The notes under the pieces were generated by a model. It saw only the letters and a list, made by a program, of their open reading frames with translations. It made no database searches and was not told where the DNA came from. The position numbers were made by a program, and so were the translations under genes. 64,000 bases of DNA from JAMQKA01 sp043951865 (lineage in GTDB: Bacteria > Bacteroidota > Rhodothermia > Balneolales > Balneolaceae): contig NZ_JBINJF010000003.1 in the NCBI RefSeq assembly GCF_043951865.1, positions 62,001 through 126,000 of the forward strand. The letters are read 5' to 3'. Below are positions 36,181-44,583 of this stretch, one piece after another; position 1 is the stretch's first letter; each line of letters starts with the position of its first letter.

Positions 36181-36301
36181 AGAGACCTTTGCAGAACCTG
36201 CTATTTTGTTGGGAGGTAGTTGTACTACCGACCTTGGTGACCTTTTAACGGGAGTACAACTCCCTCGGAACGAAGAAGTGAGGGTTTTGCAAAGCCCTCT
36301 T
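36181..36301 (+). repeat. Palindromic interspersed repeat, copy D
   Basis: The best-preserved copy. Hairpin 1 is GGTAGTTGTACTACC, hairpin 2 is GGGAGTACAACTCCC. The outer ends are GACCTTTGCAGAACC and GAGGGTTTTGCAAAGCCCTC. Read on the opposite strand, the right half repeats the pattern of the left half, so the whole is a large imperfect palindrome. Confidence 0.9.
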
Positions 36302-36320
36302 TAAAACAATGGCTTTTTAG

Positions 36321-36547
36321 CCTGGATTATTCACCAATATTTTTTCATCTGCATGACGAAGTTGAAATAGTGAGTGGAACGTATTCCTATACGTTGAATG
36401 AGCTATCTCAACTTCAACCAAGCACAGTGAAAAATTCCGCCGTGCCGGGAAAAGGATAAAATTAAATATCTTTCTTCACTACAAGCTAGCCTAATTGTTA
36501 AACATCGATGTATGGTATCAATGAATATTGTTCGTGAATAATCCGGG
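36321..36547. mobile_element. TIR element (MITE-like), copy 2
   Basis: The ends are CCTGGATTATTCAC (36321-36334) and GTGAATAATCCGGG (36534-36547), 13 of 14 bases inverted. Flanks TTAG and TTCG could be a decayed 4-bp duplication. Inside are nested inverted repeats (GAAGTTGA/TCAACTTC around AACGTAT-TCCT-ATACGTT). No protein is encoded. The right end lies three bases from the broken reading frame of a GH3 glucosidase, so insertion or deletion next to the element may have removed the end of that gene. Confidence 0.65.
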
Positions 36548-36550
36548 TTC

Positions 36551-36735
36551 GTAGCTCAATCCATAGCCAAAAGGATACAAGGTATGCTCCCCGGGGTATC
36601 CCGGAGCGTCGGGATCCTGCTCAATGACCGAAACGACAGCTTTCCCTGTGGAGGGTAGCTGCCTGTCAATACATCCATAATAGCCGCGTCGCGCACACCA
36701 AAGGCAGCCAATAGGGCGCCGGCGTCCCGCTTGGC
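36551..36735 (-). pseudogene. GH3 beta-glucosidase C-terminal fragment, frameshifted
   Basis: On the minus strand, one frame reads DAGALLAAFGVRDAAIMD then VLTGSYPPQGKLSF, and after a frame change near 36635-36650 another reads DPDAPGYPGEHTLYPFGYGL then SY. Both are characteristic of the C-terminal part of family 3 glycoside hydrolases (..DVLxGxxxPxGKLPF.. and ..LYPFGYGLSY). There is no start, and the frame runs straight on from the stop of the unknown gene at 36736. The end abuts a TIR element. The full gene has been lost except for about 60 codons. Confidence 0.8.
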
Positions 36736-38070
36736 CTACTCACTTATATCCTCCCGTGTAGGTCCTCCAAAACCGAAATTGAGTGAGAGCAGGGAAACCA
36801 GGGTATTTTCCGAATTAACGATCGACTCGAAGCTGTCTCCAAGGCTGTAGGTCAGTGCCAACCGATCGTTCAGGCGATACACGAAGGTCCCGATTGCCTG
36901 AAAATCGGAGCGGCCAGCTTTGCGAAACAGCTGGTTGCCTTGCTGATCCCTGCCAGCCGGGATGAGCGCGTTTCCACTTCGTCCCACGGCCTCTATTTGC
37001 AAAGAGAAGCGTTCGAAATCTCCCGCAACGGCGATCCCGTAATCAAAATTATGCTCAAATACTTCGGAGGTGGGAAAGTACTCTTTGTAATAACCGGTAT
37101 TGTAGGTCTCAAAACGGAATACCCCCATGAGCTTCAATCTGCTCATATCATCTTTAAACCGGTAGGAAGGGGTGACCCAAAGTGCATGACGCGGGGCCAC
37201 CGCCGAGCTGAAGTTATTGGCGGGAAAATTCAGAAAAAATCCATAAGCCACATCCAACGAAAATCCCTGCCGGTTTTTAATATAGGCTTTAAAATTATCA
37301 AACACCTGCTGTGCATTCAGCTTCCTGTCCGCTTCCGTCAGGTTCTGGTCCACCATATTCATAAAGGCATCCAAAAACCCATCCACGTCGCTGTTATAGG
37401 TCGGAAGTGTGCTACTGTCGGCCAATATGGTGTTAACCTGAGCCTCAATCAGCTGCGTGGAATCCACCATATACAGATCCTCAAGTGCATCTGCTATCAC
37501 CGGGCGGATAGCCTCGATAAAATCTGACCTGCTCTGGATCTCCGGTTGAAAAACCAGCTGATTGGCCCCGGCCCCGATCCTGGCCTGCACCTTTTGATTT
37601 TTCGCTATCTGCTGGCGAAATCGGTCTATTACCTCGCGATCTTTTTTATTCCCAATATAAAGGGTTGTGCGGTATCCAGCGCTTAACCCGCTGGTGGTGG
37701 TACTGTCTGCAAGACGAAAATTCTGGGTCGTGGCCATCGAAAAAGAGGAATTTCGCACTATTTGACCGCTCCAGACATTTTGCGGGTAGAGATATTCTTC
37801 GATGCTCAGGCTGTGGTCACTGGCCCAGTACGGGGTGAACTCGATACCAAAATCGTTAGGCAGGACTGTTTCGCCCCTGCTGTTGAGAAAATTGGAAAAA
37901 AGAGCTGCTTCCAGGGCGCTATAAGATTTGGGAGAGAGCACGGACTGGGGCTGCACACCAATTAATGCCGAGGCTGGAGAGCTCGGGGCAGTTATATCCT
38001 CAAGACGATCTTGTGCAAATGCAACCGATGCCAAACAACTAATGACCAGAACAAAGACAAGACGTCTCAT
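36736..38070 (-). CDS. Unknown envelope protein, third gene of a coupled cassette
   Basis: 444 residues with a cleavable signal peptide (1-19, ending AFAQD). The rest alternates strands and ends in a phenylalanine-rich segment (TLVSLLSLNFGFGGPT), compatible with an outer-membrane beta-barrel. A helical insert (about 140-260) contains QVQ/IAKNQKV and AFMNMVDQNLTEADRKL. No family is recognised. Its ATG overlaps the TGA of the preceding gene (ATGA at 38067-38070), so translation is coupled to the 117-residue protein. The stop is followed directly by a GH3 gene fragment. Confidence 0.7.
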   Translation of the reverse strand: MRRLVFVLVISCLASVAFAQDRLEDITAPSSPASALIGVQPQSVLSPKSYSALEAALFSNFLNSRGETVLPNDFGIEFTPYWASDHSLSIEEYLYPQNVWSGQIVRNSSFSMATTQNFRLADSTTTSGLSAGYRTTLYIGNKKDREVIDRFRQQIAKNQKVQARIGAGANQLVFQPEIQSRSDFIEAIRPVIADALEDLYMVDSTQLIEAQVNTILADSSTLPTYNSDVDGFLDAFMNMVDQNLTEADRKLNAQQVFDNFKAYIKNRQGFSLDVAYGFFLNFPANNFSSAVAPRHALWVTPSYRFKDDMSRLKLMGVFRFETYNTGYYKEYFPTSEVFEHNFDYGIAVAGDFERFSLQIEAVGRSGNALIPAGRDQQGNQLFRKAGRSDFQAIGTFVYRLNDRLALTYSLGDSFESIVNSENTLVSLLSLNFGFGGPTREDISE

Positions 38071-38420
38071 TTGTTGGGAAATTTAATTGCCAGTACAATG
38101 TAGGGACGCTCCTCTTCCGACTTTTCATTCGAGTGCTCAACAATCAGCTTGTCATTGATTTTAAAGTTAATTCGAACATGATCCTCTTCGGGTACAGGAT
38201 TTGCCACATCTGAAAAACAGATCGTCTGGGTATCGCGCAGGTCCATCCCCTTGCCGAGGACCCTTGTACCTTCTCCCTCAATTTCGGGATCATTGTCCCC
38301 GGGCGTATTTATCACGGTTTGTACCATGTTTCCATCGGAAACGAACTCCACTGTAAGCTGCACATCCTCATCATCTGCAACCGGAAATTCCAGGTCTTTA
38401 TAGCGATAGGTTTTACGCAT
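38067..38420 (-). CDS. Unknown small acidic protein, second gene of a coupled cassette
   Basis: 117 residues, no signal peptide, beta-rich and acidic (VADDEDVQLTVEFVSDGN; DDPEIEGEG-like loop; HVRINFKINDKLIVE). It begins 2 bases after the stop of the membrane protein gene and overlaps the barrel-like gene by four bases. I do not recognise it. Its cytoplasmic location between an inner-membrane and an envelope protein suggests an adaptor or immunity-like role, but this is only context. Confidence 0.65.
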   Translation of the reverse strand: MRKTYRYKDLEFPVADDEDVQLTVEFVSDGNMVQTVINTPGDNDPEIEGEGTRVLGKGMDLRDTQTICFSDVANPVPEEDHVRINFKINDKLIVEHSNEKSEEERPYIVLAIKFPNK

Positions 38421-38422
38421 AC

Positions 38423-39547
38423 TTACTTGGGTTGGGTTGCGGTATCTTTTCCTTTTGTAATCTCATTCTTGAGGTTGATTACTCTCTTCAACAGGTCGAA
38501 CCAAAATGGAGCTCCAAGACTGATCGCTACGGCCGTTACGGCCCACCCGATCACCCGTAACACCCAATCCCAAAATCCGGTTTTACCGGACAGGTTTCCC
38601 CATCCCAGTCCAAGTACCGATGAAACCTGTTCAATATCTTCTTGCACGAGCGCGTGTATCGTTTCATAGCTTCGGTCTATCCGCGCCAGGATTGGATACG
38701 CGGCATTTACAGAGTCTACGCAAGCCGTGGTGTTACCACAATGCTCGTATTGGCTCCGCAGGAAATCATGGATGGCATAACTGCTTTTGAGGGTGTGGCT
38801 GGTACTTGTAGTGGTTCCAGCAGTATCAGCGACGGCGACTTCGACAACCACGCCCTCTTCCAGGTTGTGAGACTCAATAAATCCCTCAGCCTGCTGCACA
38901 ACCGCTCTCCTCGTTTCCGGATTATTGGCCAGTGTTTTAAAAATTGTAATGGCATCGACATTGAAACCGGCGGCGGTCAGGAATCCCAGCGCCAGCAATA
39001 CATACCGAAGTTTTTGCTTGTACCACTCGCTGGTATACGCCATAATTTCATTGAACCAGTCTTCAATCTCATTGCGGAGGACCTCAATCTCTCCATCGGC
39101 CCGTTCATATATTTGTTCCAAAAACGGCGCTTGCCTGAACAGCTCGTCCCGCTGCTTCTTATCCCGGATAATTTCTATCAGGGTATCGGCGAATGTAGTT
39201 GGAGAAATTTCTGAGGGGTAGGCGTTGTTGGTAATTTTCTTCTTCAGGTCATCGCCCCTGACGTCAATATCTCTTGAAAACTTTGTCCTGATCCACAAGT
39301 AAATTCCCCAAAAGGGGGTGCCGTAAAAAAAGCTCGAACGGTATTTGGTCTTGTTGATCTTCGGGTTCTCGTAAAATTGATCGCGCAGGGCTTTCCCGAT
39401 CATCCGTTCTATTGAAAAACGCAGCTCTTTGCCCCGTATCTTCAGGAACTGGTTGATGATTTCATTCACAATGCTCACAAACAAGCTGAAGAGCAGGTAT
39501 ACAAATATAAGACCGATGACGACCTCGAGAGCTTCTATCCCAAACAT
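38423..39547 (-). CDS. Unknown inner-membrane protein, first gene of a coupled cassette
   Basis: 374 residues. The N-terminal helix (EVVIGLIFVYLLFSLFVSIVNEII) is followed by a basic stretch, a soluble helical region, a hydrophobic segment near 188-205 (LRYVLLALGFLTAAGFNVDA), a long loop and a C-terminal pair WVLRVIGWAVTAVAISLGAP with FWFDLL. The last motif (ISLGAPFWFDLL) recalls a widespread but uncharacterised group of membrane proteins. The loop has two Cys (EHCGNTTAC). It leads the cassette and is divergent from recQ. Confidence 0.7.
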   Translation of the reverse strand: MFGIEALEVVIGLIFVYLLFSLFVSIVNEIINQFLKIRGKELRFSIERMIGKALRDQFYENPKINKTKYRSSFFYGTPFWGIYLWIRTKFSRDIDVRGDDLKKKITNNAYPSEISPTTFADTLIEIIRDKKQRDELFRQAPFLEQIYERADGEIEVLRNEIEDWFNEIMAYTSEWYKQKLRYVLLALGFLTAAGFNVDAITIFKTLANNPETRRAVVQQAEGFIESHNLEEGVVVEVAVADTAGTTTSTSHTLKSSYAIHDFLRSQYEHCGNTTACVDSVNAAYPILARIDRSYETIHALVQEDIEQVSSVLGLGWGNLSGKTGFWDWVLRVIGWAVTAVAISLGAPFWFDLLKRVINLKNEITKGKDTATQPK

Positions 39548-39869
39548 AATCCCTGCAGTTAAATAATATTGAAGATGAGTCTAAGTACTGAGTCAGGACA
39601 GATGTGCTGCTTTAATCAAACATTCCCATCTGCCCAGCAGATCTAAAAGGATAATTATCAACTACTTAAATCACAACTACATTTTACCCGAACCCCTTTT
39701 TTCGCGCATTCTAAATTTTCATATTGGGATTTGCGGTGTTCTGATTTGGCCCCGTATTAACTCTGGAAAATCCCTTGTTTTTCAACAACCTGTTTTCATC
39801 AACTTGAAGTAAAAATTGAAGGATTATATCATTATTATTGTACCGTAAAATTAACGCTTAATACAGGTT
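39548..39869. other. Divergent intergenic region, 322 bp
   Basis: It holds the promoters for the three-gene cassette and recQ. A short hairpin (ATCTGC-CCA-GCAGAT, 39629-39643) is the only structure noticed. No gene or repeat copy is present. Confidence 0.4.
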
Positions 39870-42056
39870 ATGATACAAAAAGCACGAGAGGCGCTGACCA
39901 ACATTTTCGGATTTAAGGATTTTCGTCCCCTGCAGGAGGAGGTTATCGATCACGTGTTACAAAAGAACGATGCCCTTGTGGTCATGCCCACCGGCGGGGG
40001 GAAATCGCTGTGTTACCAGATTCCCGCCCTTATCTTTGACGGCCTCACTATTGTTGTCTCTCCCCTGATCTCGCTGATGAAGGACCAGGTGGAACAACTC
40101 GAGCAGTTCAATATTAATGCCGTATACCTGAACAGTACACTCGCACCCCGGGAATACCGTCATAATATCAATTTATTAAAGCGTGGCGAGGTCTCCATGC
40201 TCTACCTGGCCCCTGAAACACTGATGCTCGAGCGCACCATGCGACTGCTCGAAACGCTCGAGATCGCGTGTTTCACCATTGACGAAGCCCACTGCATCTC
40301 CGAATGGGGGCACGATTTCAGGCCGGAATACCGGCAGCTGGCCGATGTGCGCACCAACTTTCCGAATGCAGTAACGATTGCCCTTACAGCTACAGCGACG
40401 CCCCGCGTGCAGCAGGATATCAAGGCTACCCTGCAGCTCAAGGAGACAGAGACCTTCATCGCCAGCTTCAACAGGGCCAACCTGTTCCTGGAAATCCGTG
40501 ACAAGTATCGGCCGCTGGAGCAGGTCCTGGACTTCCTGGAGAACCACAAAAAGCAGTCGGGCATCATCTACTGCTTCTCCCGCCGCCAGGTTGACGAGCT
40601 GGCGGGTGACCTGGAGCATGAAGGATACTCGGTCCGCCCGTATCACGCGGGGCTTGCCGAGCATGAACGAAGTCGCCACCAGGAGGCCTTTATCCGGGAT
40701 GATGTTAATATCATAGTGGCGACGGTGGCTTTTGGGATGGGGATTAACAAGCCGGATGTCCGCTTTGTCATCCACCACGACATGCCCCAAAATATTGAAT
40801 CCTATTACCAGCAGATCGGGCGGGCGGGTCGCGACGGTCTGCGCGCCGACTGCCTGATGCTGTTCAGCTATTCTGATATCAATAAAATAAAGTACTTCAT
40901 CGACCAGAAAAGCGGCAAGGAACAGCGGGTGGCACGCCGGCACCTGAACGCCCTGCTCCAGTTTATTGAAAACAACGCGTGCCGTCGTATTCCGCTAATG
41001 GATTATTTTGGAGAAACCTATCCCTCCGACAGCTGTGACATGTGTGACAACTGTGTCGGCGATGTCCGGGAGGTGGAGGACCTGACAGTACCGGCTCAGA
41101 AATTTCTCTCTTGTGTGGTCCGCACCGAACAACTATTCGGAGCCAGCCATATCGCCAATATATTGCGCGGATCAAACGCCAGGAAAGTAAAAGAACACGG
41201 CCACCAGCAACTTTCCACGCATGGTATTGGCCGGGAATACTCCAAAAAACAGTGGAGCAAGCTGGCACAGCAGCTCGTTATCCACGGGTACCTCAGGCGC
41301 GATCCCGAATACGGGAGCCTCAAACTTACACAGGAGGGTGTCAATCTGCTTAAGGGAGAGGCTACCCTGTACGGCCGGGTTAAAACCCAACAGCCTGATC
41401 GCCCTGACCGGTCGTCGGGCAAAACTGTACCGGCGGATCAACTGGACTACGATGAAGAACTGTTCCAGCTGCTGAGAAAAAAACGAAAGGAGCTTGCTGA
41501 CGAAGACGATGTCCCCCCCTATATCATTTTTCCCGATACCACGCTCATAGAGATGGCTCACTACTTTCCGCAGGGAGAACAAAACATGCGGAAAATTCAT
41601 GGTGTCGGTTCCGCTAAATTGAAAAAATATGGGGATATATTCAGTAAAATTATTGAAGCCTACTGTGACGAAAAGGGAATCCGGGAAAAACCGAAATCCT
41701 CAGGCAGTACGAACAGAACCGATCGTTCGGGGCGAACCGGCCGTAAACGTCACCATGAAGTTGGCGACGCCTATAACAAAGGGAAGTCGATTCCCTCACT
41801 TATGAATTCGTATGACGTCAAACTTTCTACTATTCTGAACAACCTGCGAAAATACGCTTCTGAAGGGCATGCACTGCGTTCCGACGGACTCCTTGAAATC
41901 ACGGAACTGGACGAGCAGCAGATCAGCGAGGTAATGGAGGCGTACAGCACCGTGGGGACCGAACTGCTGCGCCCGGTTCATGATGAATTGAACGGCAACA
42001 TAAGTTACAAAGAACTCAAGATTATAAGACTTTATTACCTGGCAACAACGGGATAA
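39870..42056 (+). CDS. recQ: ATP-dependent DNA helicase RecQ
   Basis: 728 residues. SF2 helicase motifs are intact: Walker A MPTGGGKSLCYQ, DEAH box in FTIDEAHCISEWGHDFRP, motif V/VI IIVATVAFGMGINKPDVRFV and QQIGRAGRDG. The zinc-binding cysteines are in NACRR and SDSCDMCDNC. RQC and HRDC domains follow (DEELFQLLRKKRKELADED; MRKIHGVGSAKLKKYG), then a C-terminal HTH-like tail (IPSLMNSYDVKLSTILNNLR). It unwinds DNA during recombination repair. It is a single gene. Confidence 0.95.
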   Translation: MIQKAREALTNIFGFKDFRPLQEEVIDHVLQKNDALVVMPTGGGKSLCYQIPALIFDGLTIVVSPLISLMKDQVEQLEQFNINAVYLNSTLAPREYRHNINLLKRGEVSMLYLAPETLMLERTMRLLETLEIACFTIDEAHCISEWGHDFRPEYRQLADVRTNFPNAVTIALTATATPRVQQDIKATLQLKETETFIASFNRANLFLEIRDKYRPLEQVLDFLENHKKQSGIIYCFSRRQVDELAGDLEHEGYSVRPYHAGLAEHERSRHQEAFIRDDVNIIVATVAFGMGINKPDVRFVIHHDMPQNIESYYQQIGRAGRDGLRADCLMLFSYSDINKIKYFIDQKSGKEQRVARRHLNALLQFIENNACRRIPLMDYFGETYPSDSCDMCDNCVGDVREVEDLTVPAQKFLSCVVRTEQLFGASHIANILRGSNARKVKEHGHQQLSTHGIGREYSKKQWSKLAQQLVIHGYLRRDPEYGSLKLTQEGVNLLKGEATLYGRVKTQQPDRPDRSSGKTVPADQLDYDEELFQLLRKKRKELADEDDVPPYIIFPDTTLIEMAHYFPQGEQNMRKIHGVGSAKLKKYGDIFSKIIEAYCDEKGIREKPKSSGSTNRTDRSGRTGRKRHHEVGDAYNKGKSIPSLMNSYDVKLSTILNNLRKYASEGHALRSDGLLEITELDEQQISEVMEAYSTVGTELLRPVHDELNGNISYKELKIIRLYYLATTG

Positions 42057-42287
42057 AATCGGCAGTGACGCCTGCCGCGACAGAATCATCGCAATAGGGC
42101 CTTGAAAAGAACCTTTTTTTGCAGTCAAAAAAATTGCATTGAGTCCCGGGCATTCGCCGGACGAGCAAACCAGTCGTTTTGACGAGTTACCCCGCGGGCA
42201 GTCTCAATCCCATTCAAGGGAAAAATGATGCGTTTCTGTCAAATATTTACGATTTTTTAAAAAAGTTAAAAACCACTTATCTGTTCC

Positions 42288-43100
42288 ATGAATAAGAGCA
42301 TCTTGTCCAGAAATAATGTTCATGTTTCAGGAGAGGGTGACCAGCCAATGATATTTGGCAATGGATTCGGCTGTGATCAGCATATGTGGCGTTACATCGT
42401 CCCCGGTTTTCAGCAAAACTACCGAACTATCTTATTTGACTATGTGGGTTCCGGCGATTCTGATGTTGAGGCCTACAACTCTGAACGGTACAGTTCTCTT
42501 GGTGGATATTCACGTGATCTCATAGAGATAATGGATGCGATGAAACTTGATGACATCATCTTTGTCGGGCACTCGGTCAGCTGTATGATCGGTATGCTCG
42601 CTGCCATCCAGCGACCCGAACGGTTTCACCGGCTTATAATGATTGGGCCGTCAGCCTGTTACCTCAACGATCCTCCGGACTACCACGGCGGGTTTGATCG
42701 CGAAACCATAGAAGAACTGCTCAACCTGATGGAGAAAAACTACATTGGATGGGCCACCACATTCGCACCGGAGGTTATGAAAAACCGGGATCGTCCTGAA
42801 CTCTCGGAAGAGTTGAAAGAAAACTTCTGCAGCACCGACCCGCTGATTGCCCGCGAGTTTGCGGAAGTCACCTTTCTGTCAGACAATCGCGATGACCTGG
42901 AAAACTGCACGATTCCCACACTCCTTATCCAATGCGCCGATGACGCCATCGTCCCGGTAGAAGCGGGCAAATTTATCCACAAAAAAATTCCCGACTGCAG
43001 CTTTGACCTGCTTCCGGTGAGCGGACATTGTCCGCACCTGAGTCATCCCTCCAAGACAATCGAGTCGATTATTCGCTATTTGAATTCCGAAACCGATTAG
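42288..43100 (+). CDS. rsbQ: RsbQ-like alpha/beta hydrolase
   Basis: 270 residues. The catalytic triad is Ser96 (VGHSVSCM), Asp219 (CADDAIVP) and His247 (SGHCPHLS), the same numbers as B. subtilis RsbQ. RsbQ is the hydrolase needed for the PAS-containing energy-stress phosphatase RsbP; it is related to plant D14/KAI2 receptors. Here the next gene, starting 2 bases later, is a PAS histidine kinase rather than RsbP, so the same sensing module probably drives a two-component output. The small-molecule ligand is unknown. Confidence 0.88.
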   Translation: MNKSILSRNNVHVSGEGDQPMIFGNGFGCDQHMWRYIVPGFQQNYRTILFDYVGSGDSDVEAYNSERYSSLGGYSRDLIEIMDAMKLDDIIFVGHSVSCMIGMLAAIQRPERFHRLIMIGPSACYLNDPPDYHGGFDRETIEELLNLMEKNYIGWATTFAPEVMKNRDRPELSEELKENFCSTDPLIAREFAEVTFLSDNRDDLENCTIPTLLIQCADDAIVPVEAGKFIHKKIPDCSFDLLPVSGHCPHLSHPSKTIESIIRYLNSETD

Positions 43101-43102
43101 AT

Positions 43103-44194
43103 GTGAAAAATATGATAGACAACATACCGGGTGGTTTTTTGGCGCTTGATGACGAAGGAATTATAAAAGCGGTGAATGAGAGATCCTGTACCCTGACTGG
43201 ATACAAGAAAACAGAGTTGATCAATTCGCATGTCAAACGGATCCTCACCCCCGGTTCAACGATTTTTTTCCAAACACATCTTTACCCGCTTATCAAAATA
43301 GAGCACCATGCAAAGGAGATCTACCTTTCCCTGCTCTCGGCAGAGGAGGAAAAGATTCCTGTACTGGTCAACGCCGAGAAAAGGGATGTTGAAGACGGTT
43401 CGTCGCTCTATTGCTGCCTGGTACTGCCGGTGGAACGGCGCTCCGAGTATGAGGACCAGCTTCTGCATGCCAAAAAGAAGGCTGAAAAGAAGAGTGAGCA
43501 GAAGGAGAGGTTTCTCTCCATGATATCTCATGAACTCCGGACTCCCCTCAACACGATTCTGGGAATGGTGGATTTGCTGAGTGAAGAGCTGAACGGGAAT
43601 GCCGGGAATGAGGAGCGAGAATATCTGAGTCTTATTAAGAGTGCCGGCAAAAACCTGGGGCGACTGGCTGACGACATCCTCAATTTTGCCAAGCTTGAAA
43701 CCGGTTATTTTGAAATAGCCAAAGAGCCTTTCTCCCTGGAGGAAGCAATAATAAAGGCATACATGATGGCCATGCGCAAAGCCGATGAAAAAGGAATTAA
43801 ATTAATTCGTCATCAGAAAACGGAACTCACAGTACATGCTGATGCCGACCGCCTGCAACAAATATTGTTGAACCTGCTGCATAATGCGATAAAGTTCACC
43901 GACAGAGGGGGAATCGTTCAGTTGCATACGGATCAGGATGATCAATTTGCGTATATCTATGTTAAAGACAACGGCATCGGCATGAGCGCCGATAAGCAGG
44001 ACCGTATTTTTGATCCTTTTGTGCAGATAGAGCATAACAGCCACACGGGCAACGACAGCGGATTCGGGCTGGGGCTGCCCATCAGCCGGAAGCTGGCCAG
44101 GCTGATGGGAGGCGATTTACAGGTCGAGAGTACACCGGGACGCGGCTCCGTTTTCACGGTACGCCTGCCAATTGCCGAGTCTCCCGCCAGCTGA
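43103..44194 (+). CDS. PAS-domain histidine kinase coupled to RsbQ
   Basis: About 363 residues. A PAS domain occupies the N-terminus (NIPGGFLALDDEGIIKAVNE; LTGYKKTELINSHVKRIL). A HisKA helix with ISHELRTPLNTILGMVDLL and a HATPase with N box LLHNAIKFT, G1 DNGIGMS and G2 GFGLGLPISRKLARLMGG follow. It is soluble, with no membrane segment. I prefer the GTG at 43103, two bases after the rsbQ stop; the ATG at 43112 is an alternative, and the upstream TTG at 43028 inside rsbQ is unlikely. No response regulator or receiver domain is attached or adjacent. Confidence 0.87.
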   Translation: MKNMIDNIPGGFLALDDEGIIKAVNERSCTLTGYKKTELINSHVKRILTPGSTIFFQTHLYPLIKIEHHAKEIYLSLLSAEEEKIPVLVNAEKRDVEDGSSLYCCLVLPVERRSEYEDQLLHAKKKAEKKSEQKERFLSMISHELRTPLNTILGMVDLLSEELNGNAGNEEREYLSLIKSAGKNLGRLADDILNFAKLETGYFEIAKEPFSLEEAIIKAYMMAMRKADEKGIKLIRHQKTELTVHADADRLQQILLNLLHNAIKFTDRGGIVQLHTDQDDQFAYIYVKDNGIGMSADKQDRIFDPFVQIEHNSHTGNDSGFGLGLPISRKLARLMGGDLQVESTPGRGSVFTVRLPIAESPAS

Positions 44195-44240
44195 ACCCAA
44201 TTTGTCAAAAACAGCAACCCCTCGCTGAAATAGGGTAATA

Positions 44241-44277
44241 AGCCTGAAGGATTTCCCGGCAGTAAAACCTTCAGGCT
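44241..44277. repeat. Hairpin downstream of the PAS kinase gene
   Basis: AGCCTGAAGG and CCTTCAGGCT form a perfect 10-bp stem with a 17-base loop, 47 bases after the stop. No T run follows, so it is a weak terminator candidate or an mRNA 3'-end stabiliser. Confidence 0.4.
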
Positions 44278-44334
44278 GCAACCATCACTTCCCCGATTGG
44301 AAAAACCGGGTTTCAGGAAAATACCAATCTTTAC

Positions 44335-44455
44335 CAGAGGGCTTTGCAAAACCCTCAACCCTCGTTCTGAGGGAGTTGTACTCCCATTCAAAAGGGTAAT
44401 AAAGTCGGTGGTACCACCACCTCCCAGCAAAATAGCAGGCTCTCCAAAGGTCCCT
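44335..44455 (-). repeat. Palindromic interspersed repeat, copy E
   Basis: Minus-orientation copy between the PAS kinase and ddl. On the minus strand hairpin 1 reads GGTGGTGGTACCACC: relative to copy D both arms changed (A to G and T to C), which keeps the pairing. Hairpin 2 is GGGAGTACAACTCCC. Ends GAGGGCTTTGCAAAACCCTC are clear. Confidence 0.88.
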
Positions 44456-44583
44456 ACCATCAGTCCAGGTAGTCGACACATCGGCAGCTGTGGATTCCTT
44501 TTGCTACTTTGCTCACATCTCAGGAGATCTTTTCTTATCATTAAACCAAATTTCTCAACTGCTTCGAATATCAGTTAGACAGC

